Source: Gemmatimonadota bacterium (lineage in GTDB: Bacteria > Gemmatimonadota > Gemmatimonadetes > Gemmatimonadales > Gemmatimonadaceae). Taken from it: a stretch of DNA of 64,000 nucleotides. Numbering within the stretch: position 1 is the stretch's first letter; each line of letters opens with the position of its first letter. Below the pieces are notes generated by a model. That model did no database searches, had not been told where the DNA came from, and saw nothing but the letters and a program-made list of their open reading frames with translations. The position numbers and the translations under genes were made by a program. Where the stretch lies: the NCBI GenBank assembly GCA_016704465.1, contig JADJAD010000001.1, forward strand, positions 682,001 to 746,000. The letters are read 5' to 3'. Of this stretch, positions 37,112 through 47,796 are shown in pieces.

Positions 37112-39858
37112 ATGGCAAACCCGCGACTGCTCGCACTCGGCGCCGCCGCCGCACTCCTCGTCCCCTCGCCGCGTATCGGGGCGCAGACCAGCGACCTCAT
37201 GGCAGCGTGTGACGCGCCCGAGGGAGCCCTGACCGTGCACACCGCGCGACCTGGACTGCCGACCGACGCGCGTGCCATCTGGATCGATGCCGGCACCATT
37301 CGCTGGCCCGGGGGGGTTCGTGGCGGGCGCTACGCGCTGTACGTCAGCGACAGTGCGCAGCTGACGGTTCGCGTCGGGGAGCGTGTGCAGGGGGCCGACC
37401 GTGTGATTCGTTTGCAGCTGAGCACCGATTCCCTGCCCCGCGCCGTGCGGGAGCGGTTCCAGCACGTCGGTGCCGGCGTGACCCTGCGAACCACGGCCGG
37501 CAACACCGCCCTCGCGGCCTCCCTGCGCCAGCAGATGATCCTCGTGCACGAGGACAGCACCGGGCGCGTGATCTCGGCCACCTACACGCAACTAGCCGGC
37601 GCACTGGACGCGCGCTACGCCGCCGCCGAGTCCGTCGCCGGCCTCGGCGTGCGCCTCTCGGCCACCGGCGCCGCCTTTCGCCTGTGGGCGCCGACGGCGC
37701 AGCGTGTCTCGTTGTGCCTCTACCCCTCGCCAACCGCTCCGACCTCGCGCGTGGTCCCCATGCGGCGCGACTCGCGCACCGGCACCTGGTCCAGTCGCGC
37801 GGCGGGATCACTCGCGGGGCACTATTACCGCTACGTCGTCACCGTCGTGGTGCCGGCGGTCGGCGTGGTGATGAATCGAGTGACCGATCCCTACTCCGTC
37901 GGCTTGTCGGCCAACTCGGAACGCAGCGCCGTCCTGGACCTGTCGTCGGCGCCGGTGACTCCGATGGGATGGCGCACGCACGCCACGCCGTCGCGCGTGC
38001 GCGCGCCCACCGACCTCACGATCTACGAGCTGCACGTCCGCGACTTCTCGATCGGCGACAGCACGGTCCCTGCGGCGCACCGCGGCAAGTACGCCGCGTT
38101 CACAGATTCGGGCAGCAACGGGATGCGCCACCTGCAGATGCTGGCCGATGCTGGTGTGACGGATGTCACCTGCTTCCGGTCTTCGACATCGCGACGATCC
38201 CTGAGGTCGGCTGCATCACGCCCGTGGTCGCGGCGCTCCCGATAGCGAGGCACAGCAGGCGATCGTATCGGCCGTGGCCGCGCGTGACTGCTTCAACTGG
38301 GGGTACGATCCGTTCCACTATACGGTCCCTGAGGGGAGCTACGCCTCTGACGCGATGGACGCGACCGTGCGCGTGCGCGAGTTCCGCGAGATGGTGCAGG
38401 CGCTGCACGCCGCCGGCCTTCGCGTGGGGATGGACGTGGTCTACAATCACACCAGCGCCGCCGGGCAGGCCGCCACCTCGGTGCTCGACCGGATCGTCCC
38501 GGGCTACTATCAGCGGCTCGACGCCAACGGCGCGGTCGAGACATCCACCTGCTGCTCGAACACCGCGACCGAACATCGCATGATGGCCAAGCTGATGGTC
38601 GAGTCGGTGGTCGCGTGGGCCACGCACTACCGCATCGACTCGTTCCGCTTCGACCTGATGGGGCACCAGCCACGCGCGGTCATGGAGCGCTTGCAGGTGG
38701 CGGTCAATCGTGCGGCCGGCCGCCACATCCACCTGATCGGCGAAGGGTGGAACTTCGGCGAGGTCGCCGACGGCCGGCGCTTCGTGCAGGCCTCGCAACT
38801 CTCGCTCAACGGGAGCGGCATCGCCACGTTCAGCGACCGGGCGCGCGACGCGGTGCGCGGTGGGGAGCCGGCGACAATGGCGCCGACCAGGTCACGCGCC
38901 AGGGGTTCATCAACGGGCTCGGGTATGCCCCTAACGCAATGGCCCCTGCGACTGGCGATGCGGCACTGCGCGATGCCGCCGACATGGTGCGCGTGGGGTT
39001 GGCCGGTTCGCTTCGCTCCTTTCGCATGGAAACCGCCGACGGCTCGACGCAGCCACTCGAGCGCCTCTCGTATGGCGGCGGCCAGCCGGCGGGCTTCGTG
39101 ACGCAGCCGAGCGAGGTCGTGAACTACGTGGAGAACCACGACAACCAGACGCTGTTCGATCTCAACGTCTTCAAGCTCCCACGACGACGACGCGTGCCGA
39201 TCGCGCACGTGTCTCGGTGCTCGGCGCCCGCGGTGGTCGCCTTCAGCCAGGGAATCGCCTACTTCCACGCCGGACAGGAGCTGCTACGCAGCAAGAGCAT
39301 GGACCGCAACAGCTACGACTCCGGGGACTGGTTCAACCCGCTCGATTTCACCTACACCGACAACGGTTTCGCGCGCGGCCTCCCGCCTCGTCGGGACAAC
39401 GAGGCGAGCTGGCCGTTCATGCGGCCGCTGCTGGCCAACCAGCCATAGCGCCGGCCGCGACCGACATTCGTTTCGCGCGCGACGCGGTCCTCGACCTGCT
39501 GCGCATCCGTGCCAGCACGCCGCTCTTCCGCCTGCGCACCGCCGCCGAGGTCGAGCGTCGCCTTCGCTTCCACAACACCGGCCCGTCGCAGGTGGCCTCG
39601 GTGATCGTGGGCGAACTCGACGGCACCGGCATGCCCAGCGCCGGTTTCACCAGCGTGCTGTACGCCATCAACGTGGACACCGTGGAGCGGCGCGTCGACC
39701 TGCCGGAGCTTGCCGGGCGCCGCTACCGCCTGCACCCCGTGCATCGCGCGCCGGGCGCCGCCGATGCGCAAGCGGCGGGCGCGACGTGGGAGGCGGACGC
39801 GGGACGGCTGACCGTGCCGGCGCGCACGGCGGTGGCGTGGGTGATCGACGCCCGGTAG
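37112..39858 (+). CDS. secreted type I pullulanase (GH13), several frame breaks
   Basis: ATG 37112 gives a signal peptide (LLALGAAAALLVPSPRIGAQ). An N-terminal beta region and a CBM48-type module (GAAFRLWAPTAQRVSLCLYP) precede the GH13 barrel. Barrel motifs in order: YELHVRDFSI, LPVFDIATIPEV, FNWGYDPFHYTVPEGSYA (the pullulanase signature), DVVYNHT (region I), DSFRFDLMGH (region II, nucleophile Asp), IGEGWNFGE (region III, acid Glu) and VENHDN (region IV). The C-terminal beta domain ends FTSVLYAINVDTVERR and VAWVIDAR. Shifts lie near 38168, 38240, 38870, 39180-39230 (compensating) and 39445, and no conserved block is lost. The enzyme hydrolyses alpha-1,6 bonds of pullulan, glycogen or starch outside the cytoplasm. 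Confidence 0.85.
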
Positions 39859-39967
39859 GCCACCCCCCTGCACGGATCCGTGCGCTGCCGTGTGCGGCGT
39901 CCTGCCCCTTGCGCATCCGGCCCGGCTTCGGCTTTGTAGAGGACCCCTCATTCCCCGAGGCCCCTTC

Positions 39968-40647
39968 ATGTCGTCGCGTCGCGAGTTCCCTGGAACGCAG
40001 CAGTGCCGGCGCCGCGTTGTTCGGCGTCGTTGGTTTCCCCGCTGGACATCTTCACCTCCACCCCATCCCCTTCTTCCGCCAGCAGCAATGCCGCCGAGAG
40101 TGGGACATCAGCTGGCCCTCCGCATCACCGGCAAGCACAAGGCGCTGTTCGACGTCGCCGAGGTGGAGAGCGGCTACGGCGTCTGGCGCACGGCGGCGTG
40201 GGCCGCCCAGTACCGCGATGTCATGAAGGTGCCGGTGGCGCAACTCTCCCCGTCCTCGTCCTGCGCCACAACGCCATCGCACTCGCCATGCAGCAGTCCT
40301 TCTGGGGCAAGTACGGGGTGGCGAAGGCCTACGGCGTGACGCACCCGCTCACGATGCAGCCGACCGACCGCAACCCGTCGTTGCTGGACGAGAAGGATGG
40401 CATCCCCGCGCCATGGGACCAGCTCGGCCTGCACAAGCAGCTCGCACGTGGCGTGGTGGTGCTGGCCTGCAACCTCGCGCTGCAGGACATCGTGGAAACG
40501 GTCAAGAAGCAGGACGGCCTGAGTGACGAGGCCGCACGAACGGTGACGGTCGGCGGGCTGATTCCCGGCGTGATCCTGCAACCGTCGGGGGTCTTCGCCG
40601 CGGTGCGCGCACAGGAAGCGGGGTGCGCGTACGTGCGCGCGTCGTAG
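39968..40647 (+). CDS. DsrE-like protein with Tat-type signal, frame breaks
   Basis: It begins MSSRREF, the twin-arginine signal pattern, and a hydrophobic GAALFGVVGFPAG follows in a neighbouring frame. After further shifts (about 40000-40090 and 40245) the conserved part is read: KHKALFDVAEVESGYGVWR, VLVLRHNAIALAMQ and GVVVLACNLALQDIV. It ends VTVGGLIPGVILQPSGVFA and EAGCAYVRAS. The strand-helix order and the single Cys in VLACNLAL fit the DsrE/DsrF-like fold, in which such a Cys can carry sulfur. An exported DsrE-like protein is also common in Gemmatimonadota genomes. Function is unknown. The breaks are probably sequence errors. Confidence 0.6.
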
Positions 40648-40649
40648 CG

Positions 40650-40734
40650 CGACGCTTCGAGCGACGCTTCGAGCGACGCTTCGAGCGACGCTTCGAGCGA
40701 CGCTTCGCTTCGAGCGACGCTTCGTTCGACGCTC
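40650..40734 (+). repeat. 12-bp tandem repeat directly after the DsrE-like gene
   Basis: The unit CGACGCTTCGAG occurs four times plus a truncated fifth copy (40650-40707), followed by diverged copies to about 40734. It starts two bases after the TAG stop. Each unit junction can fold as CGCT-TCG-AGCG. No protein is encoded in a supported frame. Confidence 0.85.
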
Positions 40735-40747
40735 GTAACTGCGCGCG

Positions 40748-40786
40748 GGCGGGCCGGCGGACGATGCGCCGGCCCGTCGCCTTTCT
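40748..40786 (+). terminator. GC-rich hairpin terminator
   Basis: The perfect arms GGGCCGGCG (40751-40759) and CGCCGGCCC (40767-40775), extendable by a few pairs, enclose a 7-base loop and are followed by GTCGCCTTTC. Position and strength fit an intrinsic terminator for the DsrE-like gene, although the T-run is short. Confidence 0.6.
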
Positions 40787-40842
40787 AGCCGGCGAATCCT
40801 TGCCAGCGAATCCTCGGAGCAACGAAACCGTAGGGCTGCCCC

Positions 40843-43323
40843 ATGACACACCTCCGCGACATTCGCTACGCCGCGCGACTGCTCGCGCGCAGCCCCGGCT
40901 TCTCCCTCCTTACGGTGCTCGTGCTCGCCGGCGGCCTCGGGTTGGGGACGTTCACCTTCTCGTTCCTGTATACGGCGATGATGCGTCCGCTCCCGCTGAG
41001 CGAGGGGGAGCGCATCGTTCGTATCGACCAGCTGACACAGGGTCGACGCGGGCCAGTCGATGCAGTAGACGTCGGCTCGCTGCGCGAGCAGCTTCGTGCG
41101 GTGGGCGAGGTGGGGGGCTACACAGGGCAGGACATCGTGGTGGGGAGCGAGGGGGTGCGCCGGGTCGTGGATGCGACCATCGCCGACCCGGTGCTCTTCT
41201 CCGTGGCCCGCACGCCGGCGTTGATCGGGCGCGCGCTGCTCGCGGGCGACGCCGAGGCGGGGGCTGAACCGGTCATCGTGCTGTCGCATCGCACGTGGGA
41301 GGTGGTGTTCGGCGCCGACCACGCCGTCCTGAACAGGCTGGTGACCATCAACGGCGTCAGCACGCGCGTCGTGGGGGTGATGCCAGCAGGCTTCGGATTC
41401 CCGGTGGCCTCCGAAGCGTGGATGCCGCTCCCCGCGTCCACCTATGCCCTCACCGAGCCTGGGCTGGCGTCGCTGCGCCTCGTCGGCAGGCTGGCTCCGG
41501 GCGCATCGCACGCCAGCGCGAGTGCCGAGGCGACGCCGCTGCTGCGCCGAATCGTCGCCGCGCGCGACACCGCGACGGCGGCGCGCAGCGTGGAGGTGGC
41601 GGTGGAGTCGTTCCCGTCGGTCCAGATCGGCGAGGAGCGCACGCTTGTGTTCACCGTGCTCAACGTGCTGGCCGCGCTCATCCTGCTATTGGCACTGGTG
41701 AACGTCACGAACCTGCTGCTCGCGCGCGCCAACGAGCGTGTGCGGGAGACAGCGGTTCGCCTCGCCCTCGGCGCGACCACGGGACGTCTCGTCATGCAGG
41801 GGATGTGGGAGAGCGTGCTGCTTTGCCTGGCTGGGGGGATCGTGGGGACGGCCGGCGCGGCATGGGGGCTGGAGGAGATCACGCGCTGGACGCGTGCCAA
41901 CATGGAAGGGAACCTGGCCTTCTGGTGGGTCTGGCGCATGGATCACGTCACGCTCCTCTGTGCCGGCGCCTTCGTGACCATTGCCATCGCCGTGCTGGGG
42001 GGGGTGACATCGTGGCGCGCGACGCGCACCAACGTGCGCGCGGTGCTGCAGGACGGGAGTGCGCGCGCCGGGTCGCGGCGCGAGGGGCGCCTGTCGCGTG
42101 CCCTGGTCGCCACCCAGGTCACGACCGTCACGGTGCTGATGTTCTTCGGGGGTAATGTCGGGGATCATGGCGCGCCGCGTGGTCGCGATCGACCCGGGGT
42201 ACGACGTCAGCAACCTGCTGCGGGGGAATCATCCCGCCGCCGGCGCGATACGGTACGCCGACCACCCGTGCCGCCCTGTTTCCGCGACGTGCATGCCAGG
42301 CTCGCCGAGATGGAGGCGCTCGACGGCGTGCTCCTGCGTGAGCCTGGGAGAGCGTGCGACCGACGCCGGCCGCTTCGTGCTGCGCGATGGTCGCGCGACG
42401 GGGGCGCCGCCGTCGGCGTACGTCCTCGGGACCCTGGGGCGGTGTCCACGACCGGTGTGACCATCCTCGAAGGACGCGCGCTGCTACCGAGCGACGATGC
42501 GTCGCGCGCCCCTGTCGTCATGGTCAGCCGTTCGCTTGCCGCGCGATTCTGGCGTGGCCGCTCACCGTTAGGCGACCAGGTGCAACTGGCGGGAGTCGGC
42601 GACGGCGTGCAGTGGCGCACGATTGTCGGCGTGGCGAGCGACGTGCCGTATGGCGACCCGTTGTCGCGCGACCGCAGTCCGGATGCCGTCTACGTCCCGC
42701 TGCTACAGTCCGACGCCGAGTACCCGGTCGTCGTCGCACGCTTCCGCGGGAGCGAGGTCGCCGGGCGTGAGGCCTTGCATCGGGCCTTTGGTGCCGTCGA
42801 TCCGCTGCTCGTCCCCGATGGGGTTCAGCTGTTCTCCGAGGTCCTGCGGAAGGTCGGGCTCATCACGGCCTCGGTCTCCAGGCTGTTTGGCGCCTGCTTC
42901 GCCTTCGCCCTCTTCCTGGCGCTGGCCGGGGCGTATGGACTCATGTCGCGCTCCATCGGGCTGCGCCGACGCGAGATCGGGGTGCGGCGCGCACTCGGAG
43001 CCAGCGATGCCAGCCTCACTCGGCTCCTGCTCAGTCAGGGCGGGCGACAGTTGGGGGTAGGGACGCTGGTCGCGGCCCCCATGCTGGTGCTGACGGGGCT
43101 GGGCTTCATGCACTTCTTCCCCATCGACGGGTGGATCGCGTTCGTGGCCGGGGTCGCGGTCTCGCTCTCGATCGTGGTGGCGGTGCTCGGCGCCACATGG
43201 CTGCCGACGCGTCGCGTGCTGCGCGTGACGCCGCGCGCGAGGCGCTGGGCAAGGAGTGAGCTGAGGGAACCTCGGGCGACCGGAGCCCGATGGTATCGCC
43301 AGCCGTTCAGCGCTTCAGCTTGA
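40843..43323 (+). CDS. ADOP-type duplicated orphan ABC permease (MacB/FtsX-like)
   Basis: An open frame of 826 residues. The N-terminus LRDIRYAARLLARSPGFSLL plus a first membrane helix is the hallmark of the acidobacterial duplicated orphan permease family. A MacB periplasmic core domain follows (GRALLAGDAEAGAEPVIVLS, GVMPAGFGFPV). The first FtsX module is LVNVTNLLLARANERVRETA. A second core domain (VTILEGRALLPSDD) and a second FtsX module (YGLMSRSIGLRRREIGVRRA) complete the duplication. No ATPase gene is adjacent, as usual for this family. Between about 42150 and 42450 the text is poor and parts read better in another frame (GIMARRVVAIDPGYDVSNLL), so compensating indels are likely. The 3' end overlaps the convergent aminopeptidase by 17 bases. 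Confidence 0.85.
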   Translation: MTHLRDIRYAARLLARSPGFSLLTVLVLAGGLGLGTFTFSFLYTAMMRPLPLSEGERIVRIDQLTQGRRGPVDAVDVGSLREQLRAVGEVGGYTGQDIVVGSEGVRRVVDATIADPVLFSVARTPALIGRALLAGDAEAGAEPVIVLSHRTWEVVFGADHAVLNRLVTINGVSTRVVGVMPAGFGFPVASEAWMPLPASTYALTEPGLASLRLVGRLAPGASHASASAEATPLLRRIVAARDTATAARSVEVAVESFPSVQIGEERTLVFTVLNVLAALILLLALVNVTNLLLARANERVRETAVRLALGATTGRLVMQGMWESVLLCLAGGIVGTAGAAWGLEEITRWTRANMEGNLAFWWVWRMDHVTLLCAGAFVTIAIAVLGGVTSWRATRTNVRAVLQDGSARAGSRREGRLSRALVATQVTTVTVLMFFGGNVGDHGAPRGRDRPGVRRQQPAAGESSRRRRDTVRRPPVPPCFRDVHARLAEMEALDGVLLREPGRACDRRRPLRAARWSRDGGAAVGVRPRDPGAVSTTGVTILEGRALLPSDDASRAPVVMVSRSLAARFWRGRSPLGDQVQLAGVGDGVQWRTIVGVASDVPYGDPLSRDRSPDAVYVPLLQSDAEYPVVVARFRGSEVAGREALHRAFGAVDPLLVPDGVQLFSEVLRKVGLITASVSRLFGACFAFALFLALAGAYGLMSRSIGLRRREIGVRRALGASDASLTRLLLSQGGRQLGVGTLVAAPMLVLTGLGFMHFFPIDGWIAFVAGVAVSLSIVVAVLGATWLPTRRVLRVTPRARRWARSELREPRATGARWYRQPFSASA

Positions 43324-44665
43324 GGCGTTCGAGGTTGGGGATCAGTGGCGATTCCTTGCGGGCGCGCTCGACATCGTCCACCTCGATCGGGATCGAGCGC
43401 AGAGCCACTCATAGCCCGTCTCCGTCACCAGCACGTCGTCCTCGAAGGCGACGCGCACCCCGTTCAGGACCGCGCCCTGCTCGATCGCCAGCACCATGCC
43501 CGGCTGCAGCGGCTGCACGTAGTCGCCGTGGTCGTGTACCTCCATGCCGATGTAGTGCCCGATGCCGTAGGTGTACGTGCGGTCCAATCCTCCGGCGTCG
43601 CGCAGCATCCCGACGGCCAGGTCGTGCAGCTCGCGCCAGGTCACGCCGGGGCGGACCTTGGAGATGACGGTCTTCTGCACGTTGAGCACGGTGTTGTAGA
43701 AGCGCTTCTGTTCCTCGGTAAACGTCGGATTCGCCGGCCACACGCGCTGCACGTCGGCCGGTGGAACTCACTCCGCGCCCGTATCCATGTGGATCAGGTC
43801 TCCGGCGGCGACCGTCGTCCCGCGCTCGCGCGCTTCCATCTCCTCGCGCGCCGGCGCGTAGGCCTCCTCGCGCGTGCGCCCGGCCGGGTGCCCGTCAGGA
43901 AGCCGAAGCGCGCCGTTATAGCGGTAGACGAAGTCAGTCACCTCACCGATCTCCTTCGTCGTCATCCCCGGTCGGGAAGCGCGCATCGCTTCCATGATGC
44001 CATCCCGGTCACATCGACCGCTCGGCGGATCGCCGCCAGCGAGAAGGCGTCGTGGATCATGCGTTGCCGATCGACGATCTCTCCCGCGTCCGCACGTCGA
44101 TTTCCGGCGAGGCTTCGCGCAGCCGCGTGACGAGCGTGAGCCGGATTGGCCGGCTCGTTGAGATTCGTGAACCGCGGGTAGTTAGGAACCAGATCACCTT
44201 GCGCGTGTCGGTCGGCCCCTTGGCGAGGTCGGGCTACCGGCGAAGCGCAGCTGGGTGATGCGCAGGTTGCGGTAGTCGGTGAGGGCGCTGGAGAGGTCCC
44301 CGAGGAAGCGCGTGTAAGGAAAGACGTTCGTCAGCCCCGTCAGCTCCTTCACCGTGGCCCGTCGTCTGACGTGTACAGCACTTCGCGGTACGTCTCGCCT
44401 CGCGGGTTGAGCACCAGGACCGATCCGGGTGGCCGAGGCTGGCGGGCCCTGTGTAGAACGTGAAGTCATGGTTCTCCGTCTCGGGGACCATGTGCTCGTA
44501 GAGGTTCGGCTGGCTGCGGTCGGCGCTCTGGATGATCGCGATCCCTTCGGGGAGCCGTTCGGAGGACGCGCCGGCGCTGGGCGGCGGCGTCCTCGAGGAG
44601 GGCGTCTGCTGGGCCGGGAGTGTCGCGGCGAGCAGGAGGAGCGAGGCGAGCAGGAGTGGGCGCAT
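43307..44665 (-). CDS. exported Xaa-Pro aminopeptidase (M24B), several frame breaks
   Basis: The start ATG 44665 gives a signal peptide (MRPLLLASLLLLAATLPAQ). Joined frames show the PepP N-domain (DFTFYTGP, ELTGLTNVFPYTRFL in another frame). The pita-bread catalytic domain follows: KEIGEVTDFVYRYNGA, DLIHMDTGAE (metal Asp), PTFTEEQKRFYNTVLNVQ, YGIGHYIGMEVHDHG (metal His), VLAIEQG and VAFEDDVLVTETGYEWL (metal Glu residues). It ends LIPNLERLKLKR. The frame breaks are spread over the whole gene (about 43400, 43770, 43990, 44180-44250, 44350, 44430), which is more than in any neighbour. The enzyme removes N-terminal residues before Pro. Confidence 0.75.
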
Positions 44666-44878
44666 GATGGCGGGCGGTGAGACGACGAGTGCGGACGCGT
44701 GCCGGATCGGTACGAACCGTTGTGCCATGATAATCGTGCACGGCCCGCCGCTGCGTGGGGTCGCCGAACGGTGTGCGGCGGCGACATCATGCGCCACCGG
44801 CCCGGGCGGTATCATTAAGCGGATCCGTGCCCTTCGCGATCGTGCGCCCCACCACACAGCGGTGGATCGACACCCGCG

Positions 44879-46000
44879 ATGACCCTGCAAATCGCCCGGC
44901 TCAACGCCGTCGTCCTGACATGCGCCTCGCTTGTCCTCGCCGCCTCGTCGTCGGTCCATGCCAGGCCGACTCCGCCGCGCGCCCAAGGTGCTCGTCATTG
45001 CAACCGGCGGCACCATCGCCGGTGTGCAGGACGCGCCGGGAACGCTCGGCAGCTACCGGGCTGGTACGCTGACCGCTGAGCAGATCATTTCGTCAGTGCC
45101 GGAACTCTCGCGCTTTGCCACGGTCGAGGCCGAGCAGTTCTCCAACGTGCCGAGCACGTCGATCACGACCAGACAGTGGGTCGCGCTGTCCAAGCGCATC
45201 AACCAGGTGCTGGGAGCGGAAGACCTGGCCGGCGTCGTCGTGACGCACGGGACCGACCGGCTCGAGGAGACGGCGTTTTCCTCTATCTCACCGTGCGCTC
45301 CGACAAGCCTGTTGTCGTGGTCGGCTCGCAGCGTCCCGCCACCGGCATCAGCCCCGACGGTCCGATCAACCTCGTGGCAGCCGTTCGCACTGCGGCGGCC
45401 CCTCAGGCCGTGGGCAAGGGGGTGATGGTCGTGATGGACGATCGCATCCTGTCGGCGCGCGAGTCGCGCAAGATGTACCAGCGCACCGGCGGCTTCTCGA
45501 CGGGCGACATGGGGATGTTGGGCGCGGTGGGCGGTGACGGGCCGGCGTTCTTCTTTGCCCCGGTGCGCCGCCACGGCTCGACCAGCGAGTTCGACCTGTC
45601 GAGCATCGATACGCTGCCGCGGGTCGGGCTGACCTACTCTTATCCGAGGGAAGCGGACATCTGTTTCGACCCCAAGCCGGCTGGAGTGGTGGTGGCGACA
45701 ACCGGCATGACGCGCGAGTCGGCGGTGTACCGGACGTTGCGAAGTGCGGGTGTGGTGGTCGTGACGGCTTTCCCGTCGGGCGACAACATCACGGCATCGC
45801 GCTATGACGCCCCGCCGCCGGCTGACACCGCGCGTCCGCCGGTGACCGAGCGCGACTCCATCATGCGTGCCGAGCGGACCGCGCCGCGCGAGGTGGTCGC
45901 GCAGCACCTGTTGCCGCAGAAGGCGCGCATCCTGCTGATGGTGGCGCTGACGCGCACGCGCGATCCGAGGGAGATCCAGCGCATGTTCCGGGAGTACTAG
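44879..46000 (+). CDS. periplasmic (type II) L-asparaginase, two frame breaks
   Basis: It begins at ATG 44879 with a signal peptide-like N-terminus (VVLTCASLVLAASSSVHA). After a shift near 44980 the enzyme proper starts KVLVIATGGTIAG, in which the Thr of TGGTIAG is the nucleophile. The second active-site motif VVTHGTDRLEETAF (Thr-Asp pair) follows. After a shift near 45280 come LTVRSDKPVVVVGSQRPA and the C-terminal domain to MFREY. All catalytic residues (Thr, Tyr region, Ser, Thr-Asp, Lys-type) are in place. It hydrolyses asparagine to aspartate and ammonia outside the cytoplasm. It is divergent from the aminopeptidase, with about 210 bases between the start codons. The breaks are probably sequence errors. 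Confidence 0.85.
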
Positions 46001-46317
46001 GGCGCGTGCGGGTGCGTCGCTCGGAGAGCCGTGCAATGGCACCGTCCTCTCGATCTGCCAGCTGCGAGTAGCCGTGGTGCAGCCGGCGCACGTGACGTGC
46101 CCTGCCTAACGCGGCGGTCGACGCGATTCCACCTGTCGGGTGTTGCTACTCGGACGGTAGCGGTCGTCCTCGCGAGCTGCGGCCTGTTGGAGTAGATTGC
46201 GTGGGCGCTCCTGATGCTGACGTGCCATGTGCTTCGGCGGTTCCGTGTCAGGAGCGAGTGCGCGTGTGCCTGCCCAGCGCGCGTTCACACGGCACCTCGA
46301 GTGGAGAACGTCCTGCG
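46001..46317. other. 317-bp non-coding gap
   Basis: No coding frame is supported. It contains one copy of CCTAACG (46105-46111) and no obvious hairpin. It probably includes the promoter of the PH-domain gene. Confidence 0.4.
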
Positions 46318-46764
46318 ATGACACCGCTTCGTTTTCGCTCACGGGTGGACTGGTGGCTGCCGCTGCTTATCGTCGGGGTGCCCGTCGCGATGCTCCTGGA
46401 TGTCGCGCGGTCGCACCGCACGCCGCGCGGAGAAGAGCTCACCGCCGTGCTCGTCGCGGCGGTGATCGTCGTGCTGCTCGGATGGCTGCTCCTCTCCACG
46501 CACTACACGTTCGAGGAGAACGCGCTGGTCATTCGCTCCGGCCCGCTGCGGAGCGCGGTCCCGTACGCGCGCATCACCCGGGTCGAGCATTCCCGCTCTT
46601 TCCTTGCGGCGCCGGCGATGTCGCTCCGCCGCATCATGATCCATTTCGGCGTCGCCGACTTCGCCATCATCTCTCCGGCCGATCGTCCCGGCTTTCTCCG
46701 CGCGCTTGGCGAGCGGGCACCGAGTGCTGCCCTGCCCCCGGACCCGACACCCGCGGCCAGTTGA
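46318..46764 (+). CDS. bacterial PH-domain membrane protein
   Basis: A 148-residue protein. Two membrane helices (about 13-30 and 43-62) are followed by a bacterial PH-like domain. The pattern is YTFEENALVIRSGPLRSAVPYARI, then ITRVEHSRSFLAAPAMSLRRIMI, and IISPADRPGFLRAL. This is the usual order of small two-TM bPH proteins whose domain faces the cytoplasm. Their role is unknown, possibly membrane stress or lipid contact. The start ATG 46318 was chosen over upstream frames because the TM helix follows at once. Confidence 0.7.
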   Translation: MTPLRFRSRVDWWLPLLIVGVPVAMLLDVARSHRTPRGEELTAVLVAAVIVVLLGWLLLSTHYTFEENALVIRSGPLRSAVPYARITRVEHSRSFLAAPAMSLRRIMIHFGVADFAIISPADRPGFLRALGERAPSAALPPDPTPAAS

Positions 46765-46894
46765 TCGCGCCGCAGCAGGCGGTCGATCCAGCCTGCGCTC
46801 GCTTCGCCCGCTCGATGTCCCTCGACCGCTGCAGCGCTGACCCGTTCGGTGGGGGCACCAACGGGCGTGTCTCCGCATCCCTGGCTGAGGCTCG

Positions 46895-47626
46895 ATGATC
46901 GGTCCGATTCTCCTCACGGTTTCGTGGCTGCTGCTGCGGCTGGAAGGTCGCCGCCTGGACGCACTCGGATTCGACGAGCCACGGCAGCGTACGACCGAGT
47001 TCGCACTGGGATTCGCGGCTTTCGGGCTCGCGGCCGCCGCGCAGCAGATGGGACTGTCTCTCGCGGCAGGCGATCAGTTCGTACTTAACGCGGGAGTGGA
47101 CACACCCACGATGCTCAATGGGCTTCGCTTCACGGTGAATTCGGTGCTGTTCGAGGAACTGCTGTTCCGCGGGTATTTCCTCTACCGAGCGGTTCAGTGG
47201 CTCGGGCCCAGCCGTGCGGTGTGGCTCGACGCTGCGGCGTTCGGTGTGTACCACTGGTTCAGCTACGGCGTCATCGGGAATCCGATCGTAATGCTGTACG
47301 TCTTCTTGCTCACAGGGATGTTTGGCTATCTATGGGCCCGGGCGTTTGTCGCGACTGGGTCGATTGCGGCGCCGATCGGCCTGCATCTCGGATGGAACGC
47401 AGTGGCTTACCTCGTGTTTTCTGCAGGGCCACTCGGCGCGGCGTTGCTGATTCCGGCCAGCGGTGCGCAGCGTATTGAGGCCAACGGCCCCCTGTCGAGC
47501 GTCGCCCTGAGTATCGGGTTGCCACTCGCAGCGACGGCGCTTGGGCTCTGGTACCTGCGGCGCGTCGAGCGGCTGCGCGCAGGCCTGAAGACCGACGCGG
47601 AACAACCCGTGCGCACGCCCGCCTAA
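46895..47626 (+). CDS. CPBP-family (CAAX prenyl protease-like) intramembrane metalloprotease
   Basis: A 243-residue membrane protein. The motifs of the family are complete: EELLFRG (Glu87, Glu88, Arg92), the His of GVYHW (His120), and HLGWN (His164, Asn168). These residues build the glutamate-based active site within the membrane. Members cut or process prenylated or other membrane peptides and serve in bacteriocin immunity and envelope maintenance. The N-terminus begins inside a helix, so the real start could lie further upstream, but no better start codon is visible. It follows the PH-domain gene after 130 bases and could be co-transcribed. Confidence 0.8.
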   Translation: MIGPILLTVSWLLLRLEGRRLDALGFDEPRQRTTEFALGFAAFGLAAAAQQMGLSLAAGDQFVLNAGVDTPTMLNGLRFTVNSVLFEELLFRGYFLYRAVQWLGPSRAVWLDAAAFGVYHWFSYGVIGNPIVMLYVFLLTGMFGYLWARAFVATGSIAAPIGLHLGWNAVAYLVFSAGPLGAALLIPASGAQRIEANGPLSSVALSIGLPLAATALGLWYLRRVERLRAGLKTDAEQPVRTPA

Positions 47627-47796
47627 CGGCGCCTGGTGCAGTCACCGGGCTGGGGATGGCGGGTTGGCGCCCACCTCGAAGCTGAGGTTAGCATACGACA
47701 GCCCCTGACTTTCACTGGGACGTGCTTCATGCCCCATGAAGGACGCGTCCAAGTCGGCAGCCGCAGATTTCTTCTTCAGAGGTAGGACCACGAGCC

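Noticed and set aside
36671..37154. Minus-strand frames in the gap before the pullulanase gene
   Set aside because: They have no recognised motif, start without a ribosome binding site, and the Arg/Pro-rich text is typical of chance frames.
40650..40734. Repeat region as CRISPR or coding sequence
   Set aside because: There are no spacers; the reading frames give only RRFE-type noise, and a terminator follows directly.
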